From the NCBI RefSeq assembly GCF_019351435.1, contig NZ_JAHWYN010000002.1, positions 248,001-312,000 on the forward strand: a stretch of 64,000 bases of DNA, given 5' to 3'. The first letter of the stretch is position 1. Every line of letters begins with the position of its first letter. Both the position numbers and the translations under genes were made by a program. This DNA is from Flavobacterium taihuense. GTDB lineage: Bacteria > Bacteroidota > Bacteroidia > Flavobacteriales > Flavobacteriaceae. The notes under the pieces are model-generated. The model was not told the origin of the DNA. It made no database searches and was given only the letters and a program-made list of their open reading frames with translations. Below, one piece after another: positions 14,343 to 24,457 of the stretch.

Positions 14343-15809
14343 TTATAGCTTTCTTCTCATTCTTGCAACAGGTATTTCCAGTTGTTCGCGGTATTTTGCA
14401 ATCGTTCTTCGAGCAATTGGATACCCTTTTTCTTTGAGCATTTCGGCCAAAAGATCATCTGGTAGAGGATTTTTCTTGTCTTCTTCTTCAATGGTGTTCT
14501 GTAGAATTTTCTTAATTTCAAGTGTAGAAACATCTTCGCCCTGATCGTTTTTCATGGCTTCCGAAAAGAATTCTTTGATTAGTTTTGTGCCATAGGGGGT
14601 TTCTACATATTTACTGTTGGCGACTCTGGAAACCGTTGATATGTCAAGGCCTACCATGTCGGCAATGTCTTTTAGAATCATTGGTTTCAAGCGCGTTTCA
14701 TCACCATCAAACAAATAGTCTTTTTGATAATGCATAATGGCATTCATTGTGACATATAAAGTGTCTTGACGTTGTTTTATAGCATCAATAAACCATTTGG
14801 CAGAATCCAGTTTTTGTTTGATAAATTGTACGGCATCTTTTTGTGAATGTGACTTGTCTTTCGATTCTTTATACGTTTGCATCATTTCCTGATAATCTTT
14901 GGAAATGTGTAATGAAGGTGCATTTCTGCCATTCAAGGTGAGTTCTAATTCTCCATCTACAATACGAATGGTAAAATCAGGAACCACGTTTTCTGTAATT
15001 TTGTTGTTTCCAGAAAATGAGCCTCCTGGTTTCGGATTGAGTCTTTCGATTTCGTGAATGGCATTTCTAAGCTGTTCATTAGAAATAGAAAATTTCTGAA
15101 TCAATTTATCGTAATGCTTTCTCACAAAAGCATCAAACTGTTGTTCGATAATAGCAGTGGCTAAGTCAACTGATTCTGTTGGGGTTTTGTGTTTTAATTG
15201 GAGCAATAAACATTCCTGCAAATCTCGTGCTCCAACGCCTGTGGGTTCCAACTCATGAATGATATGCAATATGGCTTCAACTTGTTTTTCAGTTGTATAA
15301 AGTCCTTGAGTGAAGGCCATGTCATCGACTAAGTCAGAAACGCTTCTTCGGATATATCCCATATCGTCAATGCTTCCCACCAGAAATTCGGCAATGTCAC
15401 GTTCTTCATCATTCAGAATGAACGTGTTTAACTGATTGATGAGGTCCTGATGAAAACTTACCGTTGCGGCAAATGGCGTTTCTTTAGTTTCATCGTCATC
15501 GCTGTAATTGTTGGCCTGCGTTTTGTAATCGGGAGTGTCGTCACTGTTTAGGTATTCGTCTATATTGATGTCTTCGGCTTCGACTCTATCTGCTTCCGAA
15601 TCGTCATAGTCGTCATATTGTTCTGTGTCGTACTCGTCTTTTTCATAAATGTCCTCCTCTTTTCCAGATTCCAAAGCAGGATTTTCATTCATTTCTTCCA
15701 ACAATCGCTGTTCAAATGCTTGCGTAGGCAACTGAATTAACTTCATCAGCTGAATTTGCTGTGGAGATAATTTCTGTGATATTTTTAAATTTAAAAACTG
15801 CTTTAGCAT
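14343..15809 (-). CDS. rpoN: RNA polymerase sigma-54 factor
   Basis: 488 residues. The glutamine-rich N-terminal region that contacts activators is present (LKISQKLSPQQIQLMKLIQL), followed by an acidic region II (about residues 55-110), the core-binding domain, a helix-turn-helix (VGLDISTVSRVANSKYV) and the C-terminal RpoN box (RRTIAKYREQ). The length is normal. It directs transcription from -24/-12 promoters and needs an AAA+ activator; none is encoded in this window. It lies downstream of asnS, separated by a repeat-rich spacer. Confidence 0.97.
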   Translation of the reverse strand: MLKQFLNLKISQKLSPQQIQLMKLIQLPTQAFEQRLLEEMNENPALESGKEEDIYEKDEYDTEQYDDYDDSEADRVEAEDINIDEYLNSDDTPDYKTQANNYSDDDETKETPFAATVSFHQDLINQLNTFILNDEERDIAEFLVGSIDDMGYIRRSVSDLVDDMAFTQGLYTTEKQVEAILHIIHELEPTGVGARDLQECLLLQLKHKTPTESVDLATAIIEQQFDAFVRKHYDKLIQKFSISNEQLRNAIHEIERLNPKPGGSFSGNNKITENVVPDFTIRIVDGELELTLNGRNAPSLHISKDYQEMMQTYKESKDKSHSQKDAVQFIKQKLDSAKWFIDAIKQRQDTLYVTMNAIMHYQKDYLFDGDETRLKPMILKDIADMVGLDISTVSRVANSKYVETPYGTKLIKEFFSEAMKNDQGEDVSTLEIKKILQNTIEEEDKKNPLPDDLLAEMLKEKGYPIARRTIAKYREQLEIPVARMRRKL

Positions 15810-15814
15810 ATTTA

Positions 15815-15875
15815 TAGTTGTTGGTTATTGGTTAATGGTTGTTGGCTAAAAACCGTCAACCATCAACCATCAACT
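15815..15875. repeat. Imperfect inverted repeat of GTTGATGG-type units
   Basis: TTGTTGGTTATTGGTTAATGG on one side and CAACCATCAACCATCAAC on the other can form a long imperfect hairpin between asnS and rpoN. Related units occur inside leuS. Confidence 0.6.
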
Positions 15876-15880
15876 CTTTA

Positions 15881-17314
15881 TTAAAATTCAGCATTCATTG
15901 GTGTTCTTGGGAAAGGAATTACGTCACGAATATTAGTCATTCCAGTTACAAACAGCACCAATCTTTCAAATCCAAGTCCGAAGCCAGAGTGAACTGCCGA
16001 ACCAAATCGTCTAGTATCCAAGTACCACCATAAATCTTCTTCTTCGATTCCTAAGGCTTTCATTTTTTCAACCAAAACATCAAAACGTTCCTCTCTTTGG
16101 GAACCTCCTACGATTTCTCCAATTCCAGGGAAAAGAATATCCATCGCACGAACTGTTTTTCCGTCTTCGTTCAAACGCATGTAAAACGCTTTGATATTGG
16201 CTGGATAATCAAACAAGATTACCGGACATTTAAAATGCTTCTCTACCAAATAACGCTCGTGTTCCGATTGTAAATCAGCTCCCCATTCGTTAATAATATA
16301 TTGAAATTTTTTCTTTTTGTTTGGAGTAGAATCTCTAAGGATATCTATCGCTTCGGTGTACGAAACACGTTTGAAATTGTTATCCATAACAAAACCTAAT
16401 TTTTCCAACAAAGGCATTTCGCTTCTTTCAGCCTGTGGTTTTGATTTTTCTTCTTCCGTCAAACGACCTTCCAGGAATTTCAAATCGTCACCGCAGTGAT
16501 CCACCGCATATTTTACTACATATTTAATGAAATCTTCGGCAAGATCCATATTGTCATTCAAATCATTGAAAGCCACTTCGGGTTCAATCATCCAGAACTC
16601 AGCCAAATGGCGAGAAGTATTCGAGTTTTCCGCTCTAAACGTTGGTCCAAAAGTATAAATCTGACCTAAAGCCATTGCAAAAGTTTCGCCTTCCAATTGA
16701 CCGGAAACTGTAAGATTCGTTTCTTTACCAAAAAAATCTTCTTTGTAATTCACTTTTCCGTCTTCGGTTCTTGGTGTGTTGTCAAATGGCAAAGCGGTAA
16801 CTTTAAACATTTCACCTGCACCTTCAGCATCCGATCCGGTGATGATTGGTGTATTTACATAAACAAAACCTTTCTGTTGAAAATAGCTGTGAACAGCAAA
16901 TGATAAAACCGAACGCACACGCATAATCGCTCCAAAAGCATTCGTACGCACACGCAAATGCGCATTTTCACGCAAGAATTCCAAAGAGTGTTTCTTTGGT
17001 TGCATTGGGAATTTCTCTGCATCCGAGTCACCAAGGATTTCTAGTTTGTTTACCTGAATCTCATATTTTTGTCCCGCACCTTTGCTTTCCACTAAGCTTC
17101 CAGTTACCGAAATCGCTGCACCAGTTGTAATTCTTTTCAAAGTTTCATCTGGCGTATTCTCAAAATCGACAACACATTGTATGTTATTAATGGTAGAACC
17201 ATCATTTAAAGCGATAAACTGATTGTTTCTAAAAGTTCTAACCCAACCTTTTGCATTGATTTCGGGTAACGTCGTTGTACTGTTTAGTAAGTCTTTAACT
17301 TTTGTGTGTCTCAT
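15881..17314 (-). CDS. asnS: Asparaginyl-tRNA synthetase
   Basis: 477 residues from the ATG at 17312-17314 ([11 protein letters not shown]); the longer frame to 17338 adds eight unlikely residues. An OB-fold anticodon-binding domain comes first ([18 protein letters not shown]), then the class II catalytic core with motif 2 ([19 protein letters not shown]) and motif 3 ([15 protein letters not shown]). The terminal signature DVIPFPRTP is typical of AsnRS. Charges tRNA-Asn in the cytoplasm. The leader carries a 13-bp perfect hairpin and a -7 element. Confidence 0.97.
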   Translation of the reverse strand: MRHTKVKDLLNSTTTLPEINAKGWVRTFRNNQFIALNDGSTINNIQCVVDFENTPDETLKRITTGAAISVTGSLVESKGAGQKYEIQVNKLEILGDSDAEKFPMQPKKHSLEFLRENAHLRVRTNAFGAIMRVRSVLSFAVHSYFQQKGFVYVNTPIITGSDAEGAGEMFKVTALPFDNTPRTEDGKVNYKEDFFGKETNLTVSGQLEGETFAMALGQIYTFGPTFRAENSNTSRHLAEFWMIEPEVAFNDLNDNMDLAEDFIKYVVKYAVDHCGDDLKFLEGRLTEEEKSKPQAERSEMPLLEKLGFVMDNNFKRVSYTEAIDILRDSTPNKKKKFQYIINEWGADLQSEHERYLVEKHFKCPVILFDYPANIKAFYMRLNEDGKTVRAMDILFPGIGEIVGGSQREERFDVLVEKMKALGIEEEDLWWYLDTRRFGSAVHSGFGLGFERLVLFVTGMTNIRDVIPFPRTPMNAEF

Positions 17315-17354
17315 TTTAATTTTAGATTTTAGTCCCAATAAGTATCGGGATGAT

Positions 17355-17400
17355 TTTAGATTAAAACAAAAATCAGTGTTTTAATCTAAATGCAAATATA
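17355..17400 (-). promoter_or_regulatory. asnS leader hairpin and -7 element
   Basis: TTTAGATTAAAAC (17355-17367) and GTTTTAATCTAAA (17378-17390) are a perfect 13-bp inverted repeat with a 10-base loop. Directly upstream on the minus strand is TATATTTG (17393-17400), a perfect -7 box. If transcription starts about 7 bases after that box, the hairpin would be at or near the 5' end of the mRNA. Confidence 0.5.
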
Positions 17401-17817
17401 AAGGTTTTGTTTCAAATTGTCATTGTGAGCAATGGAGTAATCAGAGGTTATTTAACTTCGTTGAATCTTCGATTTCCTGCTACCAGCTATGTCTTTTACT
17501 TTTTAGAGCGAAAGTAAAAATATGACATTTCAAACTCAATTGAGAATGTATATAAAAAGAAAAATAAAAAATAATGGTTAGGGTTTATTTTTCGATTTTA
17601 GATATATTGATTGAAGTAAAAAAAGAATATTATTTTTTTGTTTTTTAACGCTAGATAATTGAGGTTATAGTAATGGTATATAACTATCTGACATTTTTTC
17701 AACTCAATTCTGAAAAAATGACATATTTTTCAAATGGCATATTTTTTGTTTTTCGGTATATAACTTGCGCAAGTTTAAAATAATTTTTTGTTTAACAATT
17801 TTAAAAGTAAAACAGTT
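17401..17817 (+). promoter_or_regulatory. hsp20 upstream region with several candidate control sites
   Basis: Inverted repeat 17689-17701 / 17711-17723 (TGACATTTTTTCA, 12 of 13 matching). TGGCATATTTTTTGTT at 17735-17750 fits the spacing of a sigma-54 -24/-12 site (TGGCA-N6-TTG), with T instead of C after TTG. AACTTGCGCAAGTT at 17762-17775 is a perfect 14-bp palindrome near the expected start of transcription. A partly similar TGACATTTCAAACTCAATT lies at 17523-17541. No gene is seen here. Confidence 0.4.
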
Positions 17818-18270
17818 ATGAATCTTATTAAAAGAAATGGAGGTCAAGTCCCAGCTTTACATCGTTTGTTTTTTGATGATATTTTTGGCCGTGATTTTTT
17901 CAATTGGGAAAATAACAATTTTTCAACAACTAGTACAACGCTACCCTCTGTAAACATCAAAGAGACTGCGGACAACTATGAGGTGGAAGTCGCCGCTCCA
18001 GGTATGGATAAAAATGACTTCAAGATTACACTTGATGCAAACCAATTAACGATTTCTTCGGTGAAAGAAAATGAAAAAACAACTGGGAACGAAAATTACA
18101 GTCGTAGAGAATTTAGTTACCAATCATTTCAGAGAAGTTTTGAATTGCCTAAAAACGTAGTGGACGAGGATAAAATAATTGCTCGTTATGAAAATGGACT
18201 TTTATTATTGTCCATCCCAAAACGTGAAGAGGCAAAACCAAGACCTCCACGAATGATTGAAATCTCATAA
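17818..18270 (+). CDS. Hsp20 / small heat-shock protein
   Basis: 150 residues from the ATG at 17818 (MNLIKRNGGQVPALHRLF); a TTG start at 17788 is unlikely. The alpha-crystallin domain spans about residues 42-140 (PSVNIKETADNYEVEVAAPG, then GLLLLSIPKREE with the I-x-I-like motif region). ATP-independent chaperone that holds unfolding proteins. Likely stress-induced; see the palindrome and sigma-54-like site upstream. Single gene with a terminator 23 bases after the stop. Confidence 0.93.
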   Translation: MNLIKRNGGQVPALHRLFFDDIFGRDFFNWENNNFSTTSTTLPSVNIKETADNYEVEVAAPGMDKNDFKITLDANQLTISSVKENEKTTGNENYSRREFSYQSFQRSFELPKNVVDEDKIIARYENGLLLLSIPKREEAKPRPPRMIEIS

Positions 18271-18292
18271 ATTCTCATTAATTAACTATTTT

Positions 18293-18318
18293 GAAAGCTG
18301 CTGTTTTAGGCAGCTTTC
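18293..18318 (+). terminator. Terminator after hsp20
   Basis: Perfect 9-bp stem GAAAGCTGC / GCAGCTTTC with an 8-base loop, then a T-rich tail. Confidence 0.75.
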
Positions 18319-18339
18319 TTCATTATAAAACACACACAG

Positions 18340-19515
18340 ATGTTGTCACAATTATTCTCCGGGATAGCTGTGCTGTCCTTTACGGTTTTATTATTGATAT
18401 TGCTTTTGCGACGATTAAAGCAGCCTTATTTTATTGCTTACATTATAGCAGGTTTGCTATTGGGGCCTCAAGTATTTAACGTCATTTATGAACCCGAAGT
18501 GATTTCAGAATTGGGGCAAATTGGGATTGTGCTTCTAATGTTCTCCATCGGCAATGAAATCGATCTTCATTATCTATCGCATAATTTTTACAAGCCTCTT
18601 TTAATTGCATTGGTACAGATTGTACTTAGTTTTATTTGTATGTATATTGTTGGGTCATATTTAGAATGGAAGATGTCGACTATAATTTTGACGGCTTTCA
18701 TAATAAGTTTGAGTAGTTCTGCGATTGTGTTTCAATATTTGGCAAAGACCGGTGAGATTAAAAGTCAGCTTGGAATTATTACCTGTGGCGTTTTATTGAT
18801 GCAGGACATACTCGTGGTTCCCATGATATTGACGTTGAATTTTATGTCAGGAAATAATATTTCATCTGTAGAATTGATAAAAGTCTGCGTAGGAGGCGCA
18901 TTGATCATTCTGTTTTTGAAAGCGGCGATCAGTAAAAAACTTTTCTCAATCCCTATGCGAAGAGAAATTATTGCCGATCATGAATTGCAGGTTTTCATTG
19001 GTTTCAGCATCTGTTTTGGTATGGCATGGATTAGTGAGTGGTTTGGACTGTCTCCTGCATTTGGAGCTTTTATCGCCGGTGTTCTAATTGGACACGACAA
19101 GGCGACACATTGGTTAGGTAAATCCCTAATTCCTTTCAGAGTGTTTTTTATGGCTTTCTTCTTTCTTGCAGTAGGTGTTCAGCTTGATATCAAGTTTTTT
19201 ATTGAAAATATTGGGACTATAATATGGGTTTCAGTTGCTGTGCTTTTTATAAATAGCCTGATCAATGCTATACTTTTTAAACTTACAAAAAACTCATGGC
19301 GCGATAGTTTGTATGGAGGAGCACTTTTGTCACAAATTGGAGAATTTAGTTTTGTTTTGATGACCTTGGCATCTTCTTTGCAACTTGTGGGGATTTATAC
19401 TTATCAAATAACATTGGCTGTTACAACTCTTACAATGTTTCTTAATACATTTTGGCTTATGATAATCCAGGAATTAATTTATAAACTGCCAGATTACAAA
19501 GAAAAATCTTTTTAG
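18340..19515 (+). CDS. KefB-like cation:proton antiporter (CPA2), QD type
   Basis: 391 residues with about 11-12 transmembrane segments and no C-terminal regulatory domain. CPA2 hallmarks are LRRLKQPYFIAYIIAGLLLG near the N-terminus, LGQIGIVLLMFSIGNEIDL and SSSAIVFQYLAKTGEIKSQL. The ion-binding helix reads LLMQDILVVPMIL, that is the QD pair of KefB/KefC-type potassium/proton antiporters rather than the DD pair of the two longer paralogues nearby. Lacks the RCK/TrkA-N domain, so it would need a separate regulator or be unregulated. Confidence 0.85.
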   Translation: MLSQLFSGIAVLSFTVLLLILLLRRLKQPYFIAYIIAGLLLGPQVFNVIYEPEVISELGQIGIVLLMFSIGNEIDLHYLSHNFYKPLLIALVQIVLSFICMYIVGSYLEWKMSTIILTAFIISLSSSAIVFQYLAKTGEIKSQLGIITCGVLLMQDILVVPMILTLNFMSGNNISSVELIKVCVGGALIILFLKAAISKKLFSIPMRREIIADHELQVFIGFSICFGMAWISEWFGLSPAFGAFIAGVLIGHDKATHWLGKSLIPFRVFFMAFFFLAVGVQLDIKFFIENIGTIIWVSVAVLFINSLINAILFKLTKNSWRDSLYGGALLSQIGEFSFVLMTLASSLQLVGIYTYQITLAVTTLTMFLNTFWLMIIQELIYKLPDYKEKSF

Positions 19516-19545
19516 TATTGAATTAAACCAATAAAATCAAACTGA

Positions 19546-19608
19546 TTTCAAAAGGCATATTTATAATAAAAACAACTAGTTATTTTATTATAAATATGCC
19601 TTTTGAAA
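19546..19608. terminator. Long perfect stem-loop between converging genes
   Basis: Arms of 26 bases (19546-19571 and 19583-19608, ending TTTCAAAAGGCAT / ATGCCTTTTGAAA) pair perfectly around an 11-base loop. It lies between the ends of the KefB-like gene and the RND exporter gene and probably stops both transcripts; the stem is longer than usual. Confidence 0.6.
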
Positions 19609-19623
19609 TAAAAATATTGCTGA

Positions 19624-21987
19624 TTAATGTGTATGCTCCAATTCTTCTTTCTTTGTCCTCTTTTTTTCGAATGTCAATACCAATGCGGGTAAAACCAATA
19701 AATTGGCAAACATAGCAAACATCAAGGTGCATGAAATCAGTCCGCCAAGTGCTATCGTACCGCTAAAGCTTGACAATGTGAAAGTGGCAAATCCTATAAT
19801 CAATACAATTGAAGTGTAAAAAGTACTGATTCCTGTTTCTCTCAAGGCACTAAATACTGATTTTTTTATTTTACCATTATAAAGATTCAAATCATGACGG
19901 TATTTGGCCATAAACTGAATGGCATTGTCTACAGAAATACCAAAAGCAATACTGAATACCAATATTGTAGAAGGTTTTAATGGAATGCCAAAATACCCCA
20001 TCAATCCCGATGTAATGCAAAGCGGCAGAATGTTCGTAATGACAGATGCCATTACCATTTTGGCAGAACGGAACAAGTAAGCCATTAATCCCGCAATTAG
20101 GAAAATTGCAAAAATAAGCGATTCGATAAGGTTGTCAATAAGGTAAGAAGTTCCTTTTTGGAAAACTAATGCTTTTCCGGTTAGGGTAACTTCATAGCGC
20201 TCTTTTGGGAAAACTTTGTCTATTTTGGATCTTAATTTCCCTTCTACTTTTGCCATTTCCCCTGTTCCAATGTCTTTCATGAAAGTTGTGATTCGGGCAT
20301 ATCGTCCAGTGGAATCCACATAGCTTTTCATTAAATTGCCTTTAGTGTTTTTGGTAGCATTTTTGGCATATGATAATATAAATGCTTGTTCTTGTGAAGT
20401 TGGCAATTCGTAATATTCAGGGTTGCCATTGTAATAAGCCTGCTTAGAATATTTTACCAAATTAACAACAGAAACTGGTTTTGATAATTCTGGAATCTCG
20501 GCAATGGTTTTTTGCAATTCATCCATCTTTTTCATTGTTGATAATTTCATGACCCCTTTTTTGTGTTTGGTGTCAATCATTATTTCTAAAGGCATTACCC
20601 CATTAAACTCTTTTTCAAAAAAGATAATGTCTTTAAAAAAAGAGGCCGTTTTTGGCATTTCGCCTATTAAGCTTCCTGAAACTTTCATTTGGGAAACTCC
20701 AATTACACTAAAAATCAATAATAATCCGTAAATAATATAGATCATTTTACGATGGTTTTTTACGACACTTTCTACCCAATTTAATAATGCAGAGATATAG
20801 GTTTTACTTAAATGAAGCAAATGTTTTTCTTTTGGAACGTCCATGAAACTATACACTATTGGTACAATAACAAGAGTGAGTAAATAAACAATAATTACGT
20901 TTATGGAAGTTACAAGACCAAATTCAAATAACAAATCATTTCCGGTAATCATGAAAGTGGCGAATCCAGCAGCAGTAGTCAAGTTGGTCATTAAGGTAGA
21001 AACCCCAATTGTCGAAATTACACGTTGTAAAGCTTTGGCCTGATTTTGATGTGTTTTTATTTCCTGTTGGTACTTGTTGATCAGGAAAATACAGTTTGTA
21101 ATTCCAATAACAATAATCAATGGCGGAATGATAGCGGTAAGAATTGTGATTTTATAATGAAACAAACCTAATGTCCCAAAAGACCACATTACACCAATAA
21201 TCAAAATACACATCGAGATAAAAGTAGCTCGATACGAACGGAAGAATAAAAAGAAAATTAATGACGTTATAAATAAAGCGGCACCAATAAACAAACCAAT
21301 TTCACCTTTCATGTTTTCGGCATTGATGGTTCGAATGTAAGGCATGCCCGAAACACGAAGGTCAATTCCTGTTGCTTTTTCGAACTTATCAATTTTCGGT
21401 ACTAAATTTTCTAAAATGAATGTTTTTCTGGAAGCGGTGTTTACAATTTTTTTATTGAGGTAAATTGCGGAACGGATACTTCCGGATTCTTTGTTGAATA
21501 ACAAACCTTCATAAAAAGGAAGATTATGAAATAATTCGAATTTTATTTTTTGAAGATATTCGGAATTCGTTGCTTGATTTTGATCAATAAGAGGAATCAA
21601 TTTGAATTTTTGTGCAACCGTATCTTTTTCAAGTTTTTTTAGGTCATTCAAGGAAACAACCAATTCTACTTCTTTAGAATTTTTTAAACCCGTCATTAAT
21701 TCGTTCCAGGCTGCAAATGCTTTGGGAGTAAAAAACGTCTTGTCTTTGAAGCCAATAACTATAAGATTTCCTTCTTCTCCAAATTTATTCAAGAAGTCTT
21801 GATACTGTTTATTTACGATATGTTTTTTAGGAAGTAAATTAGCTTCGGTATACGTCATGGCCAAATTTTTCCATTGAAAAGCCAGAAAAATGGTCAAAGC
21901 AAGGATAACCCCTAGTATAGTTATTCTGTTTTTAAGTACAATGCGGGCTATAGTTTCCCAAAACCCAACAGTTAATTTCTTTTTCAT
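19624..21987 (-). CDS. RND-superfamily (MMPL-type) exporter
   Basis: 787 residues from the ATG at 21985-21987 (MKKKLTVGFWETIARIVLKN). The longer frame starts upstream of it in a poor context. The plan is two repeats, each one TM helix, a large periplasmic domain and a bundle of five TM helices (first bundle about residues 225-370, second about 620-770). The motif FGISVDNAIQFMAKYRHD is typical of the RND/MMPL core. Probably exports lipids or hydrophobic compounds across the inner membrane. No membrane-fusion protein or outer-membrane channel gene is adjacent, which points to the MMPL/HpnN branch rather than drug-pump HAE1. Confidence 0.88.
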   Translation of the reverse strand: MKKKLTVGFWETIARIVLKNRITILGVILALTIFLAFQWKNLAMTYTEANLLPKKHIVNKQYQDFLNKFGEEGNLIVIGFKDKTFFTPKAFAAWNELMTGLKNSKEVELVVSLNDLKKLEKDTVAQKFKLIPLIDQNQATNSEYLQKIKFELFHNLPFYEGLLFNKESGSIRSAIYLNKKIVNTASRKTFILENLVPKIDKFEKATGIDLRVSGMPYIRTINAENMKGEIGLFIGAALFITSLIFFLFFRSYRATFISMCILIIGVMWSFGTLGLFHYKITILTAIIPPLIIVIGITNCIFLINKYQQEIKTHQNQAKALQRVISTIGVSTLMTNLTTAAGFATFMITGNDLLFEFGLVTSINVIIVYLLTLVIVPIVYSFMDVPKEKHLLHLSKTYISALLNWVESVVKNHRKMIYIIYGLLLIFSVIGVSQMKVSGSLIGEMPKTASFFKDIIFFEKEFNGVMPLEIMIDTKHKKGVMKLSTMKKMDELQKTIAEIPELSKPVSVVNLVKYSKQAYYNGNPEYYELPTSQEQAFILSYAKNATKNTKGNLMKSYVDSTGRYARITTFMKDIGTGEMAKVEGKLRSKIDKVFPKERYEVTLTGKALVFQKGTSYLIDNLIESLIFAIFLIAGLMAYLFRSAKMVMASVITNILPLCITSGLMGYFGIPLKPSTILVFSIAFGISVDNAIQFMAKYRHDLNLYNGKIKKSVFSALRETGISTFYTSIVLIIGFATFTLSSFSGTIALGGLISCTLMFAMFANLLVLPALVLTFEKKRTKKEELEHTH

Positions 21988-22136
21988 ATATGTTTTAAAA
22001 TGCATGCAAATGTACACAAAACAGTTAGAAATCACATGAAAGTGCTTTGATTTTCTGGTTGGTATTTAGGTATTTTTTTGACTTTATTTTTGTTTACAAT
22101 AAGATAATTTGTGCATTATAAATTATATATTTGAAA

Positions 22137-22152
22137 TTCTCATATTAGCACT
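22137..22152 (+). promoter_or_regulatory. TTCTCATATTAGCACT element before antiporter 1
   Basis: Differs at two of 16 positions from the element at 26356-26371, about 30 bases before each of the paralogous antiporter genes. It may be part of a shared promoter (-7-like CATATTTG in the second copy). Confidence 0.45.
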
Positions 22153-22184
22153 TTTGTTTATGGGGTAAAGAAGTCAAGAAAAGT

Positions 22185-24455
22185 ATGAAAAAGTACAGGA
22201 ATACATTGTTTTATTTGGGGGTTACGGGTGGTTTTACTGCGTTAATGTATTGGATTATAAAGGCTGGAAAACATCTTGAGGGAAATAAAACAATCGTTCA
22301 TCCTGTGGTAAGCGACAGTTCTTGGGACGATTTTCTGATTTCGATGATTCATAATGTTCAAGACCCTTTGGCTATTTTATTGGCCCAAATTATAATGATT
22401 ATTCTTGTGGCTCGCCTTTTTGGTTGGTTTTTTAAAAAAATAGGTCAACCTTCGGTAATTGGCGAAATTATCGCAGGAATTGCATTAGGCCCTTCCTTAT
22501 TGGGATTGTATTTTCCTGATTTTTTCCATGCTCTTTTTCCTGCCGATTCCTTAGAGAATTTAAAATTTTTGAGTCAGATAGGGCTGATACTTTTTATGTT
22601 TGTTATTGGTATGGAACTCGATATCAAAGTATTGAAAAACAGAGCTAAAGAAGCGGTTGTTATCAGTCATGCGAGTATTGTAATTCCGTTTGCATTAGGA
22701 ATTGGATTGGCTTATTTTGTATACAATCGTTTTGCCCCAGAGGGCGTTAAGTTTCTTTCCTTTAGTTTGTTTATGGGGATTGCCATGAGCATTACTGCCT
22801 TTCCTGTTTTGGCACGAATTGTTCAGGAAAGAGGAATGCATAAAACCAAATTGGGAGCTATCGCAATTACTTGTGCTGCTGCCGATGATATTACAGCGTG
22901 GTGTTTATTGGCTGTAGTTATTGCTATTGTAAAAGCAGGAACTTTTGAAAGTTCAATGTATATCATTTCATTGGCTGCGATTTATGTGATTGTGATGATA
23001 TTTTTAGTAAAACCTTTCTTGAAACGAATAGGGGATTTATATGGGGCCAAAGACAGTTTGAGCAAACCGGTCGTTGCGATCTTTTTTTTACTGTTGATTA
23101 TTTCGTCGTACGCTACAGAATTAGTTGGGATTCATGCCTTGTTTGGTGCCTTTATGATGGGAGCCATTATGCCTGATATTCCTAAATTCAGGACTGTTTT
23201 TATTTCGAAAGTAGAAGATGTCTCCGTGATTTTGTTATTGCCTTTGTTCTTTGTATTTACGGGTTTACGTACCGAAATCGGATTGATAAACGAACCGTAT
23301 TTATGGAAAGTAACGGGTTTTATTATTCTGGTTGCTGTAGTTGGTAAATTTTTCGGGAGTGCTTTGGCTGCTAAATTTGTTGGGCAAAGTTGGAGAAACA
23401 GCCTTATTATTGGCGCTTTGATGAATACCCGAGGCTTGATGGAATTGATTGTTTTGAATATCGGATTGGGTCTAGGAGTACTTACCACCGAGGTCTTTAC
23501 TATGATGGTGATTATGGCTCTAGTCACTACTTTTATGACCGGACCAGCTCTGAACTTAATTAATTATATTTTTAAGACTAGTGATATTACTGACCATGAT
23601 GAAGAAACAGGTCAAAATAAATATCGAATTTTGATTTCTTTTGGGAATAATGAAAAAGGGAAATCTTTATTGCGATTGGCTCATAGCTTGGTTAAAAAGC
23701 AAAATGAAACCTGCAGTATTACGGCATTGCATTTGTCTTTGAGCGATGAAGTACATACTTTCAACATGGAGGATAAAGAGAAAAGCAGTTTTAATCCGAT
23801 TATGAAAGAAGCAGTTATTTTGAAACAGGAAATCACTACTATTTTCAAAGCTACCATTGATATTGAAACCGAAATAATTGATATTGCCAATCAAGGGGAT
23901 TATGACTTGTTATTAGTTGGACTCGGAAAATCCATATTTGAAGGAACATTGCTGGGCAAAGTAATTGGGTTCACTTCCCGAATTATTAACCCCGAAAGAT
24001 TGTTGGATAAATTCACGGGAAAAGAAGGGCTATTTGTGAATTCACCTTTTGATGAAAGAACCAGACAAATTGTTTTGAAAGTCAAAATGCCGTTAGGGGT
24101 TTTGATTGATAAAGATTTGAAAGAAGTTAATCAGGTTTTTATTCCGATATATGGTTCTGAGGATTCTTTTCTGATTGAATATGCTCAAAAAATTATATTC
24201 AATAATAATGCTACGGTTGCTTTTTTGGATATGAATGGTCATGTTGAATCGAATTTTGTTATTGCAAGTGCTATTGAGTCGTTACAACAAAAATTCCCGA
24301 CGAATGTAATTTTGGATAACGAATCGATTCTGACGGAGGACTTTTTAATCAAACAAGATCTTATGATTGTGGGTCTGGAAAGTTGGAAGGACTTATTGGA
24401 TTCCCGCAGTAAATGGTTGAGTGGTGTGCCTTCGGTGTTGATTATAAAGCCTTAA
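22185..24455 (+). CDS. CPA2 sodium/proton-type antiporter with C-terminal Usp-like domain (copy 1)
   Basis: 756 residues. One extra TM helix at the N-terminus, then the CPA2 transport domain (about residues 60-470; [35 protein letters not shown]-type segment). The ion-binding pair is DD (CAAADDITAWCLL), as in electrogenic sodium/proton exchangers. Residues about 480-756 form a cytosolic domain with two universal-stress-like repeats ([40 protein letters not shown]). Likely in one transcript with the SMR gene, 2 bases downstream. Confidence 0.9.
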   Translation: MKKYRNTLFYLGVTGGFTALMYWIIKAGKHLEGNKTIVHPVVSDSSWDDFLISMIHNVQDPLAILLAQIIMIILVARLFGWFFKKIGQPSVIGEIIAGIALGPSLLGLYFPDFFHALFPADSLENLKFLSQIGLILFMFVIGMELDIKVLKNRAKEAVVISHASIVIPFALGIGLAYFVYNRFAPEGVKFLSFSLFMGIAMSITAFPVLARIVQERGMHKTKLGAIAITCAAADDITAWCLLAVVIAIVKAGTFESSMYIISLAAIYVIVMIFLVKPFLKRIGDLYGAKDSLSKPVVAIFFLLLIISSYATELVGIHALFGAFMMGAIMPDIPKFRTVFISKVEDVSVILLLPLFFVFTGLRTEIGLINEPYLWKVTGFIILVAVVGKFFGSALAAKFVGQSWRNSLIIGALMNTRGLMELIVLNIGLGLGVLTTEVFTMMVIMALVTTFMTGPALNLINYIFKTSDITDHDEETGQNKYRILISFGNNEKGKSLLRLAHSLVKKQNETCSITALHLSLSDEVHTFNMEDKEKSSFNPIMKEAVILKQEITTIFKATIDIETEIIDIANQGDYDLLLVGLGKSIFEGTLLGKVIGFTSRIINPERLLDKFTGKEGLFVNSPFDERTRQIVLKVKMPLGVLIDKDLKEVNQVFIPIYGSEDSFLIEYAQKIIFNNNATVAFLDMNGHVESNFVIASAIESLQQKFPTNVILDNESILTEDFLIKQDLMIVGLESWKDLLDSRSKWLSGVPSVLIIKP

Positions 24456-24457
24456 TC

